DNA of 64,000 bases from Halomonas sp. LBP4. Its GTDB lineage: Bacteria > Pseudomonadota > Gammaproteobacteria > Pseudomonadales > Halomonadaceae. Positions 18,675 to 27,981 of the stretch are shown piece by piece (position 1 is the stretch's first letter; each line of letters begins with the position of its first letter). Where the stretch lies: positions 338,641 to 402,640 of the forward strand of contig NZ_PDOG01000004.1 in assembly GCF_003202205.1 (NCBI RefSeq). The letters run 5' to 3'. The notes below the pieces were generated by a model. It did not search any database, had not been told where the DNA came from, and was given only the letters and a program-made list of their open reading frames with translations. A program made the position numbers and the translations under genes.

Positions 18675-19722
18675 TGTCGGCCTCCGCTGAAACATATCCT
18701 GGGGAATCGAGCTCTATCATGGCCTTGATAACGCCGCTGTCCGGGGCGCACCAGGCGGGCATGTATTCGGGCAGGTCATCGAGCTCGGTGCGGTGGGTGA
18801 TCATGGCGCTGGCCGGGAGGCGGCCCGCTTCCATCAGCCGGCATACCTCGTCGAAGTCCTCTCGGGTGGCGTTGCGGCTGGAGAGCAGGCTCATCTCCTT
18901 GCGGTGGAAGTCTGGATCGTGGAAGGAGATGTCTGCCTTGACGATGCTGACCAATACGTAGCGGCCGGCGTGGCCGACCAGGTCGAAGCCCTGCTGCATG
19001 GCGGTAGGGTTGCCCGTGGCATCGAACACCGCGTCGGCCAGCTGGCCATCGCTGAGTGCCTGCAGAGCCGCGGCAACGTCCTCCTCGACGGGATTCAAAG
19101 TGTCCGTGATACCGAGCCGTTCGCGGCAGAAGGCCAGGCGCTCGGGGTTGGTGTCGACCACCACCACTCTGGCTCCTCGCTCGCGGGCAAGCTGCGCTAC
19201 GCCCATGCCGATGGGGCCGGCGCCGGCCACCACGGCTAGTTCACCCTCGGTGAGCCCGCTGCGGCGCACCGCGTGGGCGCCGATGGCCTGGCACTCGACC
19301 AGGGCCAGCTGGTCCAGAGGCAGGGTGTCGGAGGTCACGAGCTGCTCTACGGGCACCGCCAGGTTATCGCACATGCCCCCGTCGCGATGCACACCGATCA
19401 CCTGCATTTGCCGGCAACAGTTGGTACGGCCCTGGCGACAGGCCCGGCAGTCTCCGCAGTGCAGGTAAGGAATCACGTAAGCGTTTCGGCCTATCAGCGC
19501 CGGGTCGACCTGGTCGCCCACCGCGACGATCTCGCCGGCCAGTTCGTGGCCGAGTACCCGCGGATACTGGAAGTAGGGCTGGTTGCCACCGAAGGCGTGG
19601 ATATCGGTGCCGCACACCCCGACCCGGCGGATGCGCAGCAGGGCCTCGCCGGCCCCGCATGACGGGGCGGCGCGCTCCTCGAGGATTAGCCGGCCGGGTT
19701 CCTGGCAGACGACAGTTCGCAT
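18652..19722 (-). CDS. Zinc-dependent medium-chain dehydrogenase (LgoD/RspB-like)
   Basis: A 356-residue MDR-family NAD(P)-dependent polyol or sugar-acid dehydrogenase. Catalytic-zinc ligands are in GVCGTDIHAFGG and LGHELAGEI, and the four structural-zinc cysteines are in HCGDCRACRQGRTNCC. The Rossmann loop is AVVAGAGPIGMGVAQLA. It resembles L-galactonate/L-gulonate 5-dehydrogenases and RspB more than primary alcohol dehydrogenases. The ATG at 19722 is 13 bases after the FAH gene and its end overlaps the dehydratase start. It likely oxidises the sugar or acid that enters the operon's pathway; the substrate is inferred. Confidence 0.87.
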   Translation of the reverse strand: MRTVVCQEPGRLILEERAAPSCGAGEALLRIRRVGVCGTDIHAFGGNQPYFQYPRVLGHELAGEIVAVGDQVDPALIGRNAYVIPYLHCGDCRACRQGRTNCCRQMQVIGVHRDGGMCDNLAVPVEQLVTSDTLPLDQLALVECQAIGAHAVRRSGLTEGELAVVAGAGPIGMGVAQLARERGARVVVVDTNPERLAFCRERLGITDTLNPVEEDVAAALQALSDGQLADAVFDATGNPTAMQQGFDLVGHAGRYVLVSIVKADISFHDPDFHRKEMSLLSSRNATREDFDEVCRLMEAGRLPASAMITHRTELDDLPEYMPAWCAPDSGVIKAMIELDSPGYVSAEADNAPDHRQ

Positions 19723-19735
19723 GACGGCCTCCGGA

Positions 19736-20587
19736 TCAGCGGCTGGGTTCGGCGACGACAGCCTGATGCTGCTCGCCGAGCCCCTCGATGCCCAGGCGCA
19801 TGTGCTGGCCGGGTTTCAGGTAGGTCGGCGGCTGCTGGCCCATGCCCACTCCCGGCGGTGTGCCGGTCGAGATGACATCACCCGGCTGCAGGCTCATGAA
19901 GCGACTCAGATAACTGATCAGGAAGGGGATCTGGTAGACCATGGTGCGGGTATTGCCATCCTGGTAGCGCTGGCCGTCTACTTCCAGCCAGAGGTCGAGG
20001 GCGTGGGGGTCTGTGATCTCGTCCGGAGTCACCAGCCAGGGGCCCAGGGGGCCGAAAGTGTCGCACCCCTTGCCCTTGTCCCAGCTGCCGCTGCGATGGA
20101 GCTGGAACTCGCGCTCGGAAACGTCATTGACCACGCAGTAGCCGGCCACAAAGTCCATGGCTACGGCCTCGCTCACGTAGCGGGCCTCCTTGCCAATCAC
20201 CACGCCGAGCTCCACTTCCCAGTCGGTCTTGGTGGAGTCGCGGGGGATGATGACATCGTCATTGGGACCGCAGATGGCGCTGGTCCATTTGTTGAAGACC
20301 ACCGGCTCCGGCGGCACCTCGGCGCCGGTCTCGGCGGCGTGGTCAGAGTAATTGAGGCCGATGCAGATGAACTTGCCGACGCGTCCCACGCAGGGACCGA
20401 GATGGGTGTCGGCCGGGACTTCAGGCAGGCGCGAGGGGTCGAGCTCGGCCAGTCGGGCCAGCGTCTCGCGGTCCAGATGCCGGCCGTCGAGGTCGGGCAG
20501 ATGGGCCGACAGGTCGCGGATCACGCCGCCGGCGTCGAGCAGGCCGGGTTTCTCGTGGCCCCGGGGGCCAAAGCGCAGCAGTTTCAT
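19736..20587 (-). CDS. FAH-family 2,4-diketo-3-deoxy-acid hydrolase
   Basis: A 283-residue fumarylacetoacetate-hydrolase-fold enzyme close in form to 2,4-diketo-3-deoxy-L-fuconate/rhamnonate hydrolases, which cut the diketo acid into pyruvate plus a hydroxy acid such as L-lactate. Visible are FICIGLNYSDHAAE, the metal ligands in KTDWEVELGVVIGKEA, YCVVNDVSEREFQ, SWDKGKGCDTFGPLGPWLV and ISTGTPPGVGMG. The ATG at 20587 follows AAGGAG. Its position directly after the keto-deoxy-acid SDR is the strongest hint of the pathway. Such proteins are often mislabelled ureidoglycolate lyase. Confidence 0.85.
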   Translation of the reverse strand: MKLLRFGPRGHEKPGLLDAGGVIRDLSAHLPDLDGRHLDRETLARLAELDPSRLPEVPADTHLGPCVGRVGKFICIGLNYSDHAAETGAEVPPEPVVFNKWTSAICGPNDDVIIPRDSTKTDWEVELGVVIGKEARYVSEAVAMDFVAGYCVVNDVSEREFQLHRSGSWDKGKGCDTFGPLGPWLVTPDEITDPHALDLWLEVDGQRYQDGNTRTMVYQIPFLISYLSRFMSLQPGDVISTGTPPGVGMGQQPPTYLKPGQHMRLGIEGLGEQHQAVVAEPSR

Positions 20588-20603
20588 GGGATCTCCTTGC
20601 AAT

Positions 20604-21353
20604 TCAGATCAGCCAACCGCCGTCGATGACTTGGGCGGTGCCGGTGGTGTAGGCGGACTCGTCCGCGGCGAGATAGGTGGCCAGGGCGGCGATCTCTTCC
20701 GGGGTGCCCAGCCGCCCCAGCGGCTGGCGGGCGAGAAAGTCAGCCTGTACCTCGGCCTCCGGTCGTCCTTGCTGGTGGGCCTGGTCGCGGATGCGCTGGC
20801 GCAGCGAGGGGGAATCCACGGTGCCAGGGCAGATGGCGTTGCAACGGATGCCCCGGTTGATGAAGTCGGCGGCGATCGATTTGGTCAATCCGATCACCGC
20901 AGCTTTGGTAGTGCCATAGGCGCAGCGGTCAGGAACGCCTTTGAGGCTCGAAGCTACCGAGGCCATGTTGATGATGCTGCCACCGCCGTGGTCGACCATG
21001 GCTGGAAGCAGTGCTCGGGTCAGGCGTGCCATCGCGGTGACGTTGAGGGCCAGTGATAGCTCCCAGTCGGCATCCGAGCCTGTGAGTAGGGTGCCACCGG
21101 CCACGTAGCCGGCGCAGTTGAAGAGCACATCCAGGGGTGGCAACTCAGCTGCTAGAGCTTCAATGGACGCAGCGTCGAGCACATCAAGGCGACGTGTCTC
21201 GATGCCAGGAGTCGCCTCCAGCTCGCGTAGCTTACCGGTGTCGATGTCGGTGGCGATGACCCGCGCGCCCTCCGCGGCGAAGTGCAGAGCAGTGGCGCGG
21301 CCGATGCCCTGGCCAGCGGCGGTGATCAGGGCCGTCTTGTCCTTCAATCGCAT
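20604..21353 (-). CDS. SDR of the 2-keto-3-deoxy-L-fuconate dehydrogenase type
   Basis: A 249-residue short-chain dehydrogenase with TAAGQGIGRATALHFA (nucleotide binding), FNCAGYV, NMASVAS with the catalytic Ser, YGTTKAAVIGLTKSIAADF (catalytic Tyr/Lys) and the closing VIDGGWLI. It matches the group that oxidises C4 of 2-keto-3-deoxy-L-fuconate or -rhamnonate (and the related BDH2 proteins). The ATG at 21353 has AGGAAG upstream. It is first gene of the minus-strand operon and lies 16 bases before the FAH hydrolase, the next enzyme in that route. The exact sugar is inferred. Confidence 0.86.
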   Translation of the reverse strand: MRLKDKTALITAAGQGIGRATALHFAAEGARVIATDIDTGKLRELEATPGIETRRLDVLDAASIEALAAELPPLDVLFNCAGYVAGGTLLTGSDADWELSLALNVTAMARLTRALLPAMVDHGGGSIINMASVASSLKGVPDRCAYGTTKAAVIGLTKSIAADFINRGIRCNAICPGTVDSPSLRQRIRDQAHQQGRPEAEVQADFLARQPLGRLGTPEEIAALATYLAADESAYTTGTAQVIDGGWLI

Positions 21354-21408
21354 GGTGCGGGCTTCCTGAGATTGTGTCGGTTGTTGGGGAAGGGCCATGG
21401 TGCGTTAC

Positions 21409-21420
21409 TGGTATGACAGG
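21409..21420 (-). promoter_or_regulatory. Candidate operator of the SDR-FAH-ADH-dehydratase operon
   Basis: TGGTATGACAGG stands 56 bases before the first start codon of the operon. GTATGACAGG is identical to the site at 8789-8798, and TGGTATGA is identical to 11943-11950 before dctP. It is proposed as a site for the GntR regulator of the block. Confidence 0.35.
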
Positions 21421-21513
21421 ATGCTAGCCTGATAGTAGGTCAGAGTATGGCCTAGTCGCCCAGTAGTTGCCAACATGCGCCAGCGCCTCCGCTCTCCTTC
21501 CGGGCTGAAGCTG

Positions 21514-21537
21514 CAGAAAAAAGGCGGCCCGAAGGCC
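21514..21537 (-). terminator. Rho-independent terminator after the gene debris
   Basis: On the minus strand GGCGGCC-TTCG-GGCCGCC is followed by six T. It lies just downstream of the open frame ending at 21573, so it is probably the surviving terminator of a gene whose body has been lost. Confidence 0.8.
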
Positions 21538-21572
21538 GCCGAAGGGTTCCAACCGCTTGCAAATTCCAGGGA

Positions 21573-21757
21573 TTACTCCCGCTTGCCGTCCACCAGCCGG
21601 CTAACGCCCAGCGGGTTGCCCTCCTTGAGGGCCTCGGGCAGCAGAACACCGGGTTGATGGAGCTCATCTCGGCGTAGACGGGGATCGGTTGGGGGCGCGC
21701 CTGGGCGGTGGCCATCAGGGCCAGGCCACCGTTGCGTGAACCGGTGAAGCCCATTGC
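21573..21757 (-). pseudogene. Fragment of an alpha-ketoglutarate semialdehyde dehydrogenase-type aldehyde dehydrogenase
   Basis: Minus-strand translation gives [20 protein letters not shown], then [14 protein letters not shown]. This is the cofactor/active-site approach of NADP-dependent ketoglutarate-semialdehyde dehydrogenases (the GFTGS motif and the Glu in VYAEM). A one-base deletion then shifts the frame to [23 protein letters not shown] and a stop. The catalytic Cys region is absent. The parent enzyme would have followed the XylX-like dehydratase in a Weimberg-type route. Confidence 0.65.
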
Positions 21758-21761
21758 CGCC

Positions 21762-21900
21762 GTGCTGGTCCGGGCGGAAGGCGCGACTCACGGTGATCCA
21801 GCCACGGGTCCCGATCAGTTCGTAGTGATGGCGCATCGTCTGGTAAAAGCTGGATGTGAACTCGGCCAGCCGGCCGTCGGCGAAGCTCAGAATGCCGCTT
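21762..21900 (-). pseudogene. Fragment of a Gfo/Idh/MocA-family oxidoreductase
   Basis: The stretch SGILSFADGRLAEFTSSFYQ, followed by [25 protein letters not shown], is typical of the C-terminal beta-sheet domain of NAD(P)-dependent Gfo/Idh/MocA sugar dehydrogenases. It is joined out of frame to a HAD phosphatase fragment on one side and an aldehyde dehydrogenase fragment on the other. Confidence 0.65.
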
Positions 21901-22089
21901 GCCGAGGGTGTCGACGATGGTGCGGAAGCGTACGCCACGAAACTCCTCCAGATACTGCCGGGCGGAGAAGGGCAGGTCGAAGGCCGGCAGAATTTCACCC
22001 ATCACCTCGGCGAGCAGGATCTCGCTGTCGACCAGGGTGCCGTCGGAGTCGAAGAGCAGGCAGAGCGGTTCCCCTGTCTTCTCTGGCAT
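21901..22089 (-). pseudogene. N-terminal fragment of a HAD-superfamily phosphatase
   Basis: About 63 residues beginning MPEKTGEPLCLLFDSDGTLV with HAD motif I (DSDGTLVDSE) and the start of the cap domain (EEFRGVRFRTIVDTLGKRH). The remaining HAD motifs are missing, and the frame runs into the Gfo/Idh fragment near 21900. This is a deletion junction rather than a working fusion, since the two pieces are in different frames. Confidence 0.7.
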
Positions 22090-22165
22090 AGCACCCACAT
22101 CCGCCCGCCACTCCATCCGGTGACATGACCATCAGCGACATCAACGTCGACGCGGCCCTGAACGG

Positions 22166-22483
22166 GTCCGGCAGCAGCTCAAGGAAGACCGCACGGTCTC
22201 ACCGTCCTTGCGCGCCGCCATCGACGTGCTGCGTTTTCTCGAGGATTCCGCCGCGCCCTTCACCAACAACCAGGGGTAGCGCGACCTGCGGATGACCAAG
22301 GTCCAGCAGAAGATCTCGGGCTGTTTTCGATCCTGGGAGGGCGCCGAGATCTTTTGCTGGATGCGCAGCTTCCTCTCGACCGCGGTCAAGCAGGGCCTGG
22401 CGGCGCACACGGCATTGGAGCAACTGTTTGCCGGCGAGGTGCCTGCCTTCATGCGACAGGACGACCTGGATCAGGCGGCGTGA
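22166..22483 (+). pseudogene. IS66-type transposase, C-terminal remnant with internal stop
   Basis: The plus-strand frame reads AAIDVLRFLEDSAAPFTNNQ, G, stop (TAG at 22277-22279), then [20 protein letters not shown]. This matches the well-conserved C-terminal block of IS66-like transposases, where NNQAERDLRM is expected at the stop. The rest continues to [12 protein letters not shown] and a stop at 22483. It has no N-terminal part. With the remnant at 6369-6675 it brackets the sugar-acid block. Confidence 0.8.
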
Positions 22484-22583
22484 GCTGAATAGTTATAATG
22501 CATATACACTGCGTTCCAGTCAGCGCGCGGTTACACCATTGGAGCTGGTCACAACGAGGCCACAGGATGGTCACAGAAGCGAA

Positions 22584-22612
22584 AAGGGCCTACGACAGTG
22601 TCGTAGGCCCTT
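22584..22612 (-). terminator. Terminator of tRNA-Arg
   Basis: A 12-base perfect stem (AAGGGCCTACGA / TCGTAGGCCCTT) with a five-base loop lies eight bases after the tRNA 3' end on the minus strand, followed by TTTTCG. It belongs to the tRNA transcript. Confidence 0.8.
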
Positions 22613-22619
22613 GAATTCG

Positions 22620-22696
22620 TGGCGCGCCCGGCAGGACTTGAACCTGCGACCCTCGGCTTCGGAGGCCGATACTCTATCCAGCTGAGCTACGGGCGC
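22620..22696 (-). tRNA. tRNA-Arg, anticodon CCG
   Basis: The minus strand folds as a complete 77-base tRNA. The acceptor stem is GCGCCCG/CGGGCGC, the D arm contains AGCTCAGCTGGATAGAG, and the anticodon stem TCGGC/GCCGA encloses the loop CTCCGAA (anticodon CCG, reading CGG). The T arm GCAGG-TTCAAGT-CCTGC and an encoded CCA end complete it. CGG is a common Arg codon in this GC-rich genome. The tRNA lies beside the right-hand IS66 remnant, but I see no tRNA-end repeat that would make it an attachment site. Confidence 0.97.
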
Positions 22697-23023
22697 TTGT
22701 TGCTCGAGACGCGGCGCCATCGAGCGGTCCACATCCTACCCGGCTCCCCCACTCCTGTCCAGCGAGAGCCCCCGGCAATCGCAGTTACCCAAGGCGAGAG
22801 GCGCCGGGGACAGCCTCGAGCGTTACCGCCATCTGCGTCAGCCCTGCCCATGGTATCGACGGCCATGCTGCCAAAGACGTTGGCCGCGGCATTTTCCAGC
22901 CGAATGCGTTGCCGGTATACTGTCGCTCATTGTGCGCGTCAGGGCGTCCCTCGGCTGTCGTGTTGCCGTTAGCGACGTCGCCACGGGCAGATTCGATTAC
23001 AGGACCGTCAAGAGGTGGAGAGA
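22697..23023 (+). other. Intergenic region: short dispersed motif and candidate cytochrome promoter
   Basis: No gene is supported here. 22774-22812 carries GGCAATCGCAGTTACC followed by CGCCGGGGACA, a motif repeated at 49820-49857. Further right, TTTTCC (22893-22898) and TATACT (22916-22921), 17 bases apart, could be the promoter of the cytochrome gene. Confidence 0.45.
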
Positions 23024-23836
23024 GTGAAATCCAGCAAGCTGATCATCGGGGCCCTGGCCGCCCTGGGCCTGACCGCAGGCATGGCCTCCGCCCAGGCCGA
23101 GGAAGACCGTGACGCCATCGCCGAGCGGCTCAAGCCGGTGGGCCAGCTGTGCCTGCAGGGCGAGGATTGCGGTACGGCATCCGCGGCCGGCAGCGATGGC
23201 GGCGGAGACAATGGCTCATCGAATGGTGCCGACGGCGAATCCATCTACGGCAGCGTCTGTGCCGCCTGTCACGACTCCGGCGCCGCCGGCGCCCCGGTGC
23301 GTGGCGACGAGGCCGCCTGGAGCGACCGGACCGGCCAGGGCTTCGAGACCCTGCTGGATCACGCCATCAACGGCATCGGCGCCATGCCGGCCAAGGGTGG
23401 CAACCCCAACCTCTCCGACGAGGAAGTGCAGGCCGCGGTCGCCTACATGGTCGAGCCGGTGATGGAGGTCCCCGAGCTGGGCAACGGCGACGAGGCCGCC
23501 GCCGAGGAAGACGCCACCACTGAAGAAGACGCTGCTACCGACGAGGTCGCCGCGGAAGACGAGGCCACCGAGCTGGCCGAGAATGGCAACGGCTTGGATG
23601 GCGCAGCGCTGTATGCCGGTTCGGCCTGTGTCGCCTGCCACGCCAGCGGTGCCGCCGGCGCTCCGGTGGTAGGCAACGCCGATGACTGGGCCGAGCGGCT
23701 CGACAAGGGAGTCGAAACCCTCTACCAGAGCGCCATCAACGGCATCGGTGCCATGCCACCCAAGGGTGGCGCCATGGCCCTCTCCGACGAGGAGGTGAAG
23801 GCTATCGTCGACCATATGGTCGCCGAGGCGCAGTAA
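23024..23836 (+). CDS. Periplasmic diheme c-type cytochrome (c5-like tandem domains)
   Basis: A 270-residue electron carrier with a signal peptide ending MASAQAEE and two CXXCH heme-binding domains, CAACH near residue 81 and CVACH near 206. Each is followed by a GAMP(A/P)KGG segment carrying the distal Met ligand and a helix ending DEEVQAAVAYM or DEEVKAIVDHM. The domains are joined by a long acidic Ala/Glu/Asp/Thr-rich linker (about residues 150-190), as often seen in halophiles. The GTG at 23024 is preferred (AGAGG eight bases upstream); another GTG at 23015 is in frame. It probably feeds a terminal oxidase or reductase; the partner is not visible. Confidence 0.87.
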   Translation: MKSSKLIIGALAALGLTAGMASAQAEEDRDAIAERLKPVGQLCLQGEDCGTASAAGSDGGGDNGSSNGADGESIYGSVCAACHDSGAAGAPVRGDEAAWSDRTGQGFETLLDHAINGIGAMPAKGGNPNLSDEEVQAAVAYMVEPVMEVPELGNGDEAAAEEDATTEEDAATDEVAAEDEATELAENGNGLDGAALYAGSACVACHASGAAGAPVVGNADDWAERLDKGVETLYQSAINGIGAMPPKGGAMALSDEEVKAIVDHMVAEAQ

Positions 23837-23858
23837 GCCGACCTACCCGAAGAGACCA

Positions 23859-23886
23859 CGAAAGGGCGCCGTTTGGCGCCCTTTCG
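23859..23886. terminator. Hairpin terminator between cytochrome and rep
   Basis: A 12-base stem (CGAAAGGGCGCC / GGCGCCCTTTCG) with loop GTTT ends the cytochrome transcript on the plus strand. The convergent rep gene ends at 23938, so it may act for both. Confidence 0.8.
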
Positions 23887-23937
23887 CGTTATGGGTCGAT
23901 CCGTCGAGCCTAAGCCCGGCAGGAGCCTTCGGCCAAT

Positions 23938-25986
<2,049 letters not shown>

Positions 25987-25989
25987 CGC

Positions 25990-26505
25990 TTACTCCTTCA
26001 GGGTGCCGAGGTTCCCGGGCTGCACCGGGCTGGCCCCGGGCAGGCCCGCCCCCCTGAACCCCAGCTGGCGCCAGGCCTCGAAGACGACCACCGCACAGGC
26101 GTTGGCGAGGTTCAGGCTGCGGCTCTCGGGCAGCATGGGGATGCGCAGGCGCCGCTCGGCGGGCAGGGCGTCGAGCATCGCCTGGGGCAGGCCGCGGGTC
26201 TCGGGTCCGAACACCAGGGCATCGCCCTCGCGATAGGCCGGCTCATGATAGCCGGTCCGCCCCCGGGTCGATACGGCGAAGACCCGCTCGGGCGCCACGG
26301 CGTCGAGAAAGGCGCGCCAGTCGGCGTGCACCCGGACACGCGCCCACTCGTGGTAGTCGAGCCCGGCACGGCGCAGGCGCCGGTCGTCGAGTTCGAAGCC
26401 CAGCGGCTCGATCAGGTGCAGGTGGAAGCCGGTATTGGCACACAAGCGGATCAGGTTGCCGGTGTTGGGGGCGATCTCCGGCTGGTAGAGGACGATATCG
26501 AGCAT
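25990..26505 (-). CDS. trmL: tRNA (cytidine/uridine-34 2'-O)-methyltransferase
   Basis: SAM-dependent SPOUT-fold methylase that modifies the wobble ribose of tRNA-Leu. At 171 residues it is slightly longer than usual because of a C-terminal tail. Motifs are the N-terminal LYQPEIAPNTGNLIRLCANT, the knot residues LVFGPETRGLP and IPMLPESRSLNLANACAVVV. It lies upstream of rep, three bases apart. Confidence 0.93.
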   Translation of the reverse strand: MLDIVLYQPEIAPNTGNLIRLCANTGFHLHLIEPLGFELDDRRLRRAGLDYHEWARVRVHADWRAFLDAVAPERVFAVSTRGRTGYHEPAYREGDALVFGPETRGLPQAMLDALPAERRLRIPMLPESRSLNLANACAVVVFEAWRQLGFRGAGLPGASPVQPGNLGTLKE

Positions 26506-26534
26506 CGGGCTCCTGCAGGGTGGCCTTCAACGCA

Positions 26535-26558
26535 GTCGGGCCCCACCCGGGGCCCGAC
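26535..26558 (-). terminator. Hairpin between yfaZ-like gene and trmL
   Basis: A perfect 10-base GC stem (GTCGGGCCCC / GGGGCCCGAC) with a four-base loop lies 23 bases beyond the yfaZ-like stop. There is no clear T-run, so termination efficiency is uncertain. Confidence 0.55.
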
Positions 26559-26581
26559 GCTGATGGCACGGGGGCGGTTAC

Positions 26582-27145
26582 TCAGAAAGAGAGACGAACA
26601 CCGAGCAGCGGGCCGCTGTCCAGGGTGCGCGAACCGCCGCGGTCGTCATCGAAATCGGCGCGCAGGGCCCGGTAGCCGACATAGCCGTCGACGTTGGGGG
26701 TGAAGGCATAGCGGGCCCGCACGCCCAGCTCGTAGCCGTCGTTCAGGTCGCGGGTACTGACCGCGCTCGGGGTGTAGAAGCCGTAGCCCCCCAGCGACAG
26801 CGCCGGCATGGCCGGCACGTAGGCATAGCCGTAACCGCCGAGGCCCAGGCCGCCGCCGTCGCCATGGTCGGTGTCGAACTGGGTCCAGCGGGCACCCACG
26901 CCGATGTCGTAGTCGGCGTTACGCTCCACGCCGAGCAGCTGGGCATGGAAGGCCGTGGCATCGCCACGGTCGTCGCTGTCGATCACGCCACCCCCCAGGG
27001 CGATGCCGTCGACAAGCTCGCCGGTTGCCTCGAACTGCACGGCATCCTGGCTGAGGTTCAGGTCCAGGCTGGCGGTCTGGGCCTGGGCAAGGGCCGCGGT
27101 GCCCAGCAGCGCCGCCCCGGCGATGATGGTGATGGCCCGTCTCAT
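26582..27145 (-). CDS. YfaZ-family outer-membrane beta-barrel protein
   Basis: A 187-residue precursor with a signal peptide (AITIIAGAALLGTAALAQAQ) and alternating hydrophobic strands rich in Gly and Tyr (GGYGYAYVPAMPALSLGGYG, YELGVRARYAF, GYVGYRALRADF), ending in the barrel signature LLGVRLSF with C-terminal Phe. This matches the YfaZ family of small porin-like proteins of unknown substrate. Monocistronic, between pyrE and trmL. Confidence 0.8.
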   Translation of the reverse strand: MRRAITIIAGAALLGTAALAQAQTASLDLNLSQDAVQFEATGELVDGIALGGGVIDSDDRGDATAFHAQLLGVERNADYDIGVGARWTQFDTDHGDGGGLGLGGYGYAYVPAMPALSLGGYGFYTPSAVSTRDLNDGYELGVRARYAFTPNVDGYVGYRALRADFDDDRGGSRTLDSGPLLGVRLSF

Positions 27146-27190
27146 GTCACTCTCCTGTCCGCCCCGTGGGCGTGACTGCTGTGCATCGGG

Positions 27191-27886
27191 TCAGTCGGCC
27201 TGCACGCCGTAGCGCGCGCGATAGTCACGAATGGCCGCCGCATGACCCTGGAGTGCATCGCCTGCATGCTGTTCAAGATAGGCCAGGACCATGTCCAGCG
27301 TCACTATACTGATCACCGGCATGCCGTAGCTGGCCTCGACCTCCTGGATGGCGCTCATCGCCCCGTTGCCGCGCTCCTGGCGGTCCAGGGCGATGACCAC
27401 GCCGGCGGCCCGTGCCCCTGCGGCCTCGATCAGCCCCATCACCTCGCGAATGGCGGTGCCGGCGGTGATGACGTCGTCGATGATCAGGACGCGGCCGTCG
27501 AGCTCGGCGCCGACGATGCTGCCGCCCTCGCCATGGGCCTTGGCCTCCTTGCGGTTGAAGGCGTAGGGCAGGTCACGATCATGGTGATCGGCCAGGGCCA
27601 CGGCGGTGGTAGCCGCCAGCGGAATCCCCTTGTAGGCGGGGCCGAAGAGCACGTCGATCGCCAGGCCGCTGTCGGCGATGGCCCGGGCATAGAAGCGCCC
27701 CAGCCTGGCCAGGGCCCGGCCGGTGCGGAACAGGCCGGCATTGAAGAAGTAGGGGCTGACCCGGCCCGACTTCAGGGTGAACTCGCCGAAGCGCAGCACC
27801 CCCTGCTCGATGGCGAACTCGATGAACTCTCGCTGGTAGGCTTGCAACTCGCCGTTCTGCTGCCTGGACACGCCGGAATTCTCCAC
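27191..27886 (-). CDS. pyrE: Orotate phosphoribosyltransferase
   Basis: Makes orotidine 5'-phosphate from orotate and PRPP in pyrimidine synthesis. The 231-residue protein has [20 protein letters not shown], the [10 protein letters not shown] loop, [13 protein letters not shown] (catalytic Lys loop) and the PRPP-binding [16 protein letters not shown]. An N-terminal extension of about 15 residues precedes the usual start ([10 protein letters not shown]). It is divergent from crc, a neighbour arrangement also common in pseudomonads. Confidence 0.95.
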   Translation of the reverse strand: MENSGVSRQQNGELQAYQREFIEFAIEQGVLRFGEFTLKSGRVSPYFFNAGLFRTGRALARLGRFYARAIADSGLAIDVLFGPAYKGIPLAATTAVALADHHDRDLPYAFNRKEAKAHGEGGSIVGAELDGRVLIIDDVITAGTAIREVMGLIEAAGARAAGVVIALDRQERGNGAMSAIQEVEASYGMPVISIVTLDMVLAYLEQHAGDALQGHAAAIRDYRARYGVQAD

Positions 27887-27981
27887 CTCGGCCTCTCTAT
27901 ATCATGTTCATGGGCAAAGGCCATTTACCCAAACGTCGAAACGTCGGGTATCATACACGCGCGACGCAAAAGGGACCATGT

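Noticed and set aside
19736..20587. Annotation as ureidoglycolate lyase
   Set aside because: FAH-fold proteins are often given this name; the adjacent keto-deoxy-acid SDR and dehydratase favour a diketo-acid hydrolase.
22620..22696. tRNA-Arg as attachment site of the sugar-acid island
   Set aside because: No direct repeat of the tRNA 3' end and no integrase gene are seen in the window.
22619..22972. Open frame beginning MARPAGLEPATLGFGGRYSIQ, antisense across the tRNA
   Set aside because: It is the well-known spurious translation of the reverse strand of a tRNA gene; the sequence is fully explained by tRNA-Arg(CCG) and its intergenic flank.
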